From: Fluviicoccus keumensis
Lineage (GTDB): Bacteria; Pseudomonadota; Gammaproteobacteria; Pseudomonadales; Moraxellaceae
NCBI RefSeq assembly: GCF_004217445.1
Contig: NZ_SHKX01000010.1
Location: 372,001 to 436,000 of the forward strand
Length of the DNA: 64,000 nucleotides
Direction of reading: 5' to 3'
Below are positions 60,601-64,000 of this stretch, piece after piece. The notes beneath the pieces are model-generated. The model was not told the DNA's origin. It saw only the letters and a program-made list of their open reading frames with translations, and made no database searches. Each line of letters begins with the position of its first letter. Position 1 is the first letter of the stretch. A program made the translations under genes and the position numbers.

Positions 60601-61910
60601 CCGCTATCCATCACGGCATTTTCGAAATTGGCCTGCAGCGTGTAGTTGCGGGCGGCATGGACGGTATCGACGCCCTCGCCGGCATTTTCCACCAGCGTAT
60701 CCGCCGCATCGCCGTAATAAGTATCGTTGCCCAGCCCCCCGGCCAGTACATTGCTACCGGCATTACCGGTCAGGACGTTATCCAGATCATTACCAGTGCC
60801 GTTGATATTGCCGGTTCCGGTCAGCACCAGGTTTTCCACGTTGTCGCCCAGCGTATAGCTGAACCCCGCCTCGACCGTGTCAATGCCAGCGTTGAAGTTT
60901 TCGAACACCGTATCCAGGGCATCAATCACATAGACATCATTGCCCTGCGCCCCGGCCAGATAATTGGCGCCGCTGTTGCCCTGCAGCCGGTTATTCAGGG
61001 TGTTGCCGATCAGGGACAGGTCGCCGCTGCCCAGCAGGATGCCGTTTTCAACGTTCGTGACCAAGGTATAGGAAAACGCCACCTGCACGGTGTCGGTACC
61101 GCCGCCGGAAAACTCCTGGATGACATCGCTGGCGTCGATCAGATAGGTATCGTCGCCCGCACCGCCCGCGAGGGTGTCCGAGGACTGCGTGATGCTGTCC
61201 AGCCCGCTGAGCAGGTCGTTGCCGGCGCCGCCCTGCAGCGCATCCGAACCGGAGCCGCCATAGAGGGAATCGTTGCCGCCGCCGCCCGTCAGGATATCCG
61301 ATCCCAACCCCCCGTTAATGACCAGCGCGGCCTGCGATAATGAAAAATCGAAACTGTCGTCAACAGGAGAGCCGTTGATGGTCATGACGCCAAGGACGGT
61401 CATGTCCACTTTCCAGGTACTGTCGTTGAAGGACAGGACTTCCACGTTCAGCAGCGTATCCGTACCGCCGGTAACGCCGGACGCCACAGCCGTCAGCTGC
61501 CCGGTCAGCCCCGCGCTGAAGACGAAGTCCGACATGCGTCCCGTCAGGATGACGGTATCCAGCCCCGCTCCGCCATCCAGCACGTTGTCCGCATCGTTGC
61601 CCGTCAGTTGATTGTCCAGACTGTTGCCGGTGCCATTGACGGCATCGGTGCCGGTCAGCACCAGATTTTCCAGGAAGCTCCCCAGCGTATAGCTGATCGC
61701 GGTCACGACCGTATCCGTGCCTTCACCCGCCAGCTCCTGGACCGTATCCAGCGCATCCACCGTGTAGATATCGTCGCCAAGCCCGCCGATCAGGGTATCC
61801 GCGCCGTCCAGGCCATCCAGCCGGTCGTTGCCGTCATAGCCATAAAGCGTATCCGCGCCGCTGGAGCCGGTCAGGGTGTCATCCCCGGAAGTGCCGAAAA
61901 TATCCGTCAT
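57681..61910 (-). CDS. RTX (hemolysin-type calcium-binding repeat) protein
   Basis: 1409 residues from the ATG at 61910 (MTDIFGTSGDDTL; RBS AGAGGA). The entire protein is built from Gly/Asp-rich nonapeptides (GGxGNDTL) alternating with a beta-rich segment of the type DTYYVDSxGDVVIE...YTL...NLVLQG. In 58350-59970 the modules repeat every exactly 90 residues (270 nt); elsewhere units are 70-90 residues. The C-terminus (LRHVGNDLEVSLLGGTTKA, DGLSLSSSSVENLVSAM, final VIAANWS) looks like a type I secretion signal region. No enzymatic or lipase/adenylate cyclase domain is seen, and no HlyB/D genes are nearby. A role as secreted or surface biofilm matrix protein is likely but inferred. Confidence 0.9.
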   Translation of the reverse strand: MTDIFGTSGDDTLTGSSGADTLYGYDGNDRLDGLDGADTLIGGLGDDIYTVDALDTVQELAGEGTDTVVTAISYTLGSFLENLVLTGTDAVNGTGNSLDNQLTGNDADNVLDGGAGLDTVILTGRMSDFVFSAGLTGQLTAVASGVTGGTDTLLNVEVLSFNDSTWKVDMTVLGVMTINGSPVDDSFDFSLSQAALVINGGLGSDILTGGGGNDSLYGGSGSDALQGGAGNDLLSGLDSITQSSDTLAGGAGDDTYLIDASDVIQEFSGGGTDTVQVAFSYTLVTNVENGILLGSGDLSLIGNTLNNRLQGNSGANYLAGAQGNDVYVIDALDTVFENFNAGIDTVEAGFSYTLGDNVENLVLTGTGNINGTGNDLDNVLTGNAGSNVLAGGLGNDTYYGDAADTLVENAGEGVDTVHAARNYTLQANFENAVMDSGLALMLTGNELNNVLTGGDGDNTLNGGLGADTMAGGAGNDTYYVDNTADVVQEAANSGQDQIFSSVSLIAASGVENLTLTGTSSLTGVGNSLDNLLTGNSGNNRLSGQDGNDTLDGGVGRDTLEGGQGDDTFMVDSSLDVLVELAGEGYDTVFAAAAITLSANIEKVVLTGTATNATGNAVDNLLIGNASANSLNGLSGNDTLDGGLGNDTYFVDSAGDVVIEQPDAGVDRVYSVLSYTLGSNLEALTLQGSGDINGTGNALSNTVYGNGGNNILTGFEGDDTLNGMEGNDTMDGGLGNDTYYVDSVGDVVIEQTGGGADRVYSLLSYTLGANLETLSLQGTANINGQGNSLSNVIYGNAGDNLLSGLDGDDTLNGQAGNDTLDGGLGNDSYYVDSAGDVVIEQVGSGTDVVYSSLSYTLPANVEVLYLQGRADLGGMGNETSNILYGNAGNNQLFGLDGNDTLFGLAGNDSLYGGNGNDTYYIDSVGDLIVEQVGSGYDWVYSQVGYTLADNVEGLVLQGASDLSGVGNQLSNIITGNKANNVLIGLDGNDTLNGMEGADTLDGGIGNDTYYVDSSGDVVIEMLDAGIDRIYTSISYSLGENLENLIFLGTANLTGDGNELSNSITGNDGDNILTGFAGNDTLNGLSGNDTMDGGLGNDTYFVDSAGDVVIEQPDAGVDRVYSVLSYTLGSNLEALTLQGSGDINGTGNALSNTVYGNGGNNILTGFEGDDTLNGMEGNDTMDGGLGNDTYYVDSVGDVVIEQTGGGADRVYSLLSYTLGANLETLSLQGTANINGQGNSLSNVIYGNAGDNLLSGLDGDDTLNGQAGNDTLDGGLGNDALIGGAGNDTYLLRRGDGVDTVTDTDATAGNSDLLWFNDGTVAHDQIWLRHVGNDLEVSLLGGTTKAVVKGWYASADNRVETIRAGDGLSLSSSSVENLVSAMSSFGSRPGGSTSLTTAEHAALDSVIAANWS
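58091..58633 (-). repeat. Long internal direct repeat in the RTX gene, copy 1
   Basis: 543 nt that recur at 59441-59983 with a single difference seen by eye (C/T near 58267 versus 59617). The copies are exactly 1350 nt (5 modules of 270 nt) apart. Confidence 0.93.
59441..59983 (-). repeat. Long internal direct repeat in the RTX gene, copy 2
   Basis: Second copy of the 543-nt block. It covers about two modules and extends exactly to the module borders, as expected from duplication or gene conversion between modules. Confidence 0.93.
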
Positions 61911-62054
61911 CACATCCTCTGCGCGGCGTCATACCGCCATTTTTAGTTTGTACACATTCTAGTCGGAATCCCGGTCAACCGGCGGCGGGATTCCGACAGG
62001 ACAGCGGCATTCAGGGGATCACCGGAAGCCCTTTTAGCCGTCAGGTGACGGGCA

Positions 62055-62873
62055 TCACGCAACGATGGAACCATACCCCGCCCGGTAATCCGGAAACACC
62101 GGACGGAAACCCAGCGCCCGGATCCGGCCATTGCTGATCCGCCGCCCCTGCCCGCCGTCACCGGCCGGTTGACGCGGCACCGGCGGCAGTCCGCGCCGCG
62201 CTGCCAGCCAGTCCAGCACCTCCGCCTGCAACACCGGCAGGTCGTCCACCCCCAGATACAGCGGCTCCAGAGGCTGCTCCGCCAGATCGCGCTCCAGCAG
62301 GAAGGCCAGCAGCCGCGCCGCGTCCTGCACATGGATGCGGTTGCTCCACAGCGCCGGGTCGACCGGCCGCCCCGCCTGCACCCAACGCAACAGCCGCAAC
62401 CGTCCCTCGCCGTAAATCCCGGCAAAGCGCACCACCGACACCGCCGGCCAGGCTGCCGCCGCCCGCGCCTCCGCCTGCAACAGCACCTCGCCGTTGAACC
62501 CGGCCGGACGCGGCGGCGTCGCCTCATCCACCCACTCGCCCGCCGACTCGCCGTAAACACTGGTCGACGACACGAAGAACACCCGGCGCGGCACGGCCCC
62601 GCCCAGCGCCGCCTGCAGGTTTTCCAGCCCGCCGAGGAAACAGCGGTCGTAAGCCTCGCGGCTGGATTCGCCGGGACTGAGCAGGATGAAGACATAATCC
62701 GGCGGGGCAATATCCAGCCGGAACGGTCGGGTAATGTCGGCCTGCAACATCGTCACGCCCGGCAGGGCGTGCGCGGAGCGGCGGACGCCGGTGACCCCAT
62801 GCCCGGCCCCGGCCAGCAACACCGCGAGACGACCGCCGGTGTCGCCGCAGCCGATAATCAGCACATTTGCCAT
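62055..62873 (-). CDS. NAD(P)-dependent SDR/epimerase family protein (YeeZ-like)
   Basis: A 272-residue extended or atypical SDR with Rossmann motif LIIGCGDTGGRLA (about 5-17, GxxGxxG), LLSPGESSREAYDRCF, the strand VFFVSSTSVYG with the catalytic-type Ser/Tyr region and VVRFAGIYGEGR. Family members are nucleoside-sugar epimerase-like oxidoreductases of unknown substrate. It diverges from oxyR with 56 nt between them, so it may be OxyR-controlled, but this is inference. Confidence 0.78.
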   Translation of the reverse strand: MANVLIIGCGDTGGRLAVLLAGAGHGVTGVRRSAHALPGVTMLQADITRPFRLDIAPPDYVFILLSPGESSREAYDRCFLGGLENLQAALGGAVPRRVFFVSSTSVYGESAGEWVDEATPPRPAGFNGEVLLQAEARAAAAWPAVSVVRFAGIYGEGRLRLLRWVQAGRPVDPALWSNRIHVQDAARLLAFLLERDLAEQPLEPLYLGVDDLPVLQAEVLDWLAARRGLPPVPRQPAGDGGQGRRISNGRIRALGFRPVFPDYRAGYGSIVA

Positions 62874-62929
62874 AAATTGACGGAATTCAGTATGTTAAAG
62901 TGAGAAAAAACCGGAACGCATTCCACTCC

Positions 62930-63817
62930 ATGACCCTAACCGATTTGCGCTACCTCGTCACGCTGGCGGAGGTGAAACACTTCGCCCGCGCCGCCGCCGC
63001 CTGCTTTGTCTCGCAGCCGACGCTCAGCATCGCCATCAAGAAGCTGGAAGACGAACTGGATGTCAGCCTGTTCGAGCGCCACCGCCACGAAGTGCTGGTG
63101 ACGCCCGCCGGGGAACGCATTGTCGCGCAAGCGCAACGGGTGTTGCAGGAAGCGGCGCTGCTGAAGGACATGGCCCGCGCCGAACGCGACGAATTCGCCC
63201 AGCCGCTGCGCCTCGGGGCCATCTTCACCGTCGCCCCCTACCTGTTCCCGACGCTGGTGCCCGCGCTGCACGAAAGCGCCCCGGCGCTGCTGCTCTATCT
63301 CGAAGAAAACTACACCCACGTCCTGACCGAAAAGCTCTCCGCCGGGGAACTGGACGTGATCCTGATCGCCACCGACGAAGACCTGCCGGAAACGCACAGC
63401 CGCACCCTGTTCCACGAAAGCTTCCGCCTGCTGCTGCCGCGCCGCCATCCCTGGGCCGAACGCGCCGAGGTCAGCGCCGCCGAACTGGACGACGCGCCGA
63501 TGCTGATGCTGGGCGAAGGCCACTGCTTCCGCGACCAGATCCTCTCCGCCTGCCCGGTCAGCCATGCCCGCCTCTCCAACGGCAATTCGCTGGAAACGCT
63601 GCGGCACATGGTGGCCAACGGCCTCGGCCTGACACTGATCCCCGCCATTGGCGAACCCTACCTGCTCAATGACAGCCTCTGCGCCATCGACGTGAACCCC
63701 GCGCCCGGCCGCGACATCATCGCCGTCTGGCGGCGGCGCTTCCCCCGGCCGCAGGCGGTGCAGGCGCTGCTGGACGGCCTGGCCGCGCTGACCGTGCCCG
63801 GCAGCCGGTCCGTCTGA
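62930..63817 (+). CDS. oxyR: OxyR, peroxide-sensing LysR regulator
   Basis: The ATG at 62930 gives 295 residues beginning MTLTDLRYLVTLAEVKHFAR, the LysR helix-turn-helix. The periplasm-free cytosolic sensor domain keeps GEGHCFRDQILSAC, in which the two Cys fall at residues 199 and 208, the exact numbering and spacing of the redox pair in E. coli OxyR. On peroxide exposure they form a disulfide that switches on antioxidant genes. It overlaps recG by one base (TGATG). Confidence 0.95.
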   Translation: MTLTDLRYLVTLAEVKHFARAAAACFVSQPTLSIAIKKLEDELDVSLFERHRHEVLVTPAGERIVAQAQRVLQEAALLKDMARAERDEFAQPLRLGAIFTVAPYLFPTLVPALHESAPALLLYLEENYTHVLTEKLSAGELDVILIATDEDLPETHSRTLFHESFRLLLPRRHPWAERAEVSAAELDDAPMLMLGEGHCFRDQILSACPVSHARLSNGNSLETLRHMVANGLGLTLIPAIGEPYLLNDSLCAIDVNPAPGRDIIAVWRRRFPRPQAVQALLDGLAALTVPGSRSV

Positions 63818-64000
63818 TGGAAGTCCTGGCCCATACCGCCCTGCATCACCTCAAGGGCGTCGGCGACGCCGTGGCGCAGAAACTGGCGAAGCTGGACATC
63901 AGCACCGTGCAGGACCTGCTGTTCCACCTGCCGCGCGACTACGAAGACCGCAGCCACATCACCCCCATCGCCGGGCTGGCCATCGGCCGCAGCGCCCTGC
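63817..64000 (+). CDS. recG: ATP-dependent DNA helicase RecG, N-terminal fragment
   Basis: The ATG at 63817 opens a frame that runs off the right edge (about 61 codons visible). HHLKGVGDAVAQKLAKLDI and VQDLLFHLPRDYEDRSHITP are the typical RecG wedge-domain start (helix-hairpin-helix-like K-GVG and LP-YEDR). RecG remodels stalled forks and branched DNA. It is coupled to oxyR by TGATG overlap, a common betaproteobacterial pair. Confidence 0.92.
   Translation, partial: MEVLAHTALHHLKGVGDAVAQKLAKLDISTVQDLLFHLPRDYEDRSHITPIAGLAIGRSAL

Noticed and set aside
57930..61946. Plus-strand repeats in the RTX region considered as a CRISPR or tandem non-coding array
   Set aside because: The repeats follow the 270-nt protein-module period of the minus-strand RTX gene, and no short repeat/spacer pattern exists.

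Overview
The window looks like a stretch of a GC-rich betaproteobacterial chromosome, most likely Neisseriales or Chromobacteriaceae-like. This is inferred from gene order and protein character (rplU-rpmA-obg-proB divergent from ispB; lptF/lptG divergent from pepA-holC-valS; yicC-gmk-rpoZ-spoT; oxyR-recG; a tkt-gap-pgk-fba block), not from any search. Most of it is well-conserved housekeeping DNA, broken up by four accessory or surface-related regions.

Layout: (1) 1-3751, minus strand, is the start of an exopolysaccharide (EPS) operon: outer-membrane barrel, Wza-like export protein and a Wzz/tyrosine-autokinase fusion that runs off the left edge. (2) 4055-8733 holds tRNA-Ser(GCT), tRNA-Arg(ACG), the rplU-rpmA-obg-proB operon, ispB and tRNA-Pro(CGG). 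(3) 8832-15595 holds an orphan alpha/beta-hydrolase-like protein, a PP2C phosphatase with a small membrane partner, lptG-lptF, and pepA-holC plus a small gene. (4) 15762-20802 is valS followed by an AT-richer two-gene AAA-ATPase/TOPRIM-like module. The module lies between two copies of the valS 3' end, and the second copy is fused in frame to the TOPRIM-like gene. (5) 20860-35854 is metabolism: a flavin oxidoreductase with an operator-like palindrome, fba-pgk-gap-tkt, metK, a secreted PI-PLC-like/lectin protein, an FAH-family hydrolase, gshB, pyrE and exonuclease III. (6) 35973-44708 holds a small lipoprotein, a methyltransferase, an Hpt protein translationally linked to a REC-PAS-GGDEF-EAL protein, rph, yicC, gmk, rpoZ and spoT. 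(7) 44838-57198 is a complete pel polysaccharide operon in which PelB is encoded by two overlapping genes. (8) 57234-64000 holds a RidA protein, a 1409-residue RTX protein built largely of 90-residue modules, an SDR protein, oxyR and the start of recG.

Taken together, the window carries two exopolysaccharide systems (eps and pel), a large RTX surface or secreted protein and a c-di-GMP signalling pair, which suggests a biofilm-forming lifestyle. PelD keeps an RxxD c-di-GMP site (R370-D373), so the Hpt/GGDEF-EAL pair could feed into Pel control, but that link is inference. The strongest candidate for something new is the ATPase/TOPRIM pair inserted at the valS 3' end, with its chimeric C-terminus. 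No rRNA, CRISPR array, transposase or integrase was seen.
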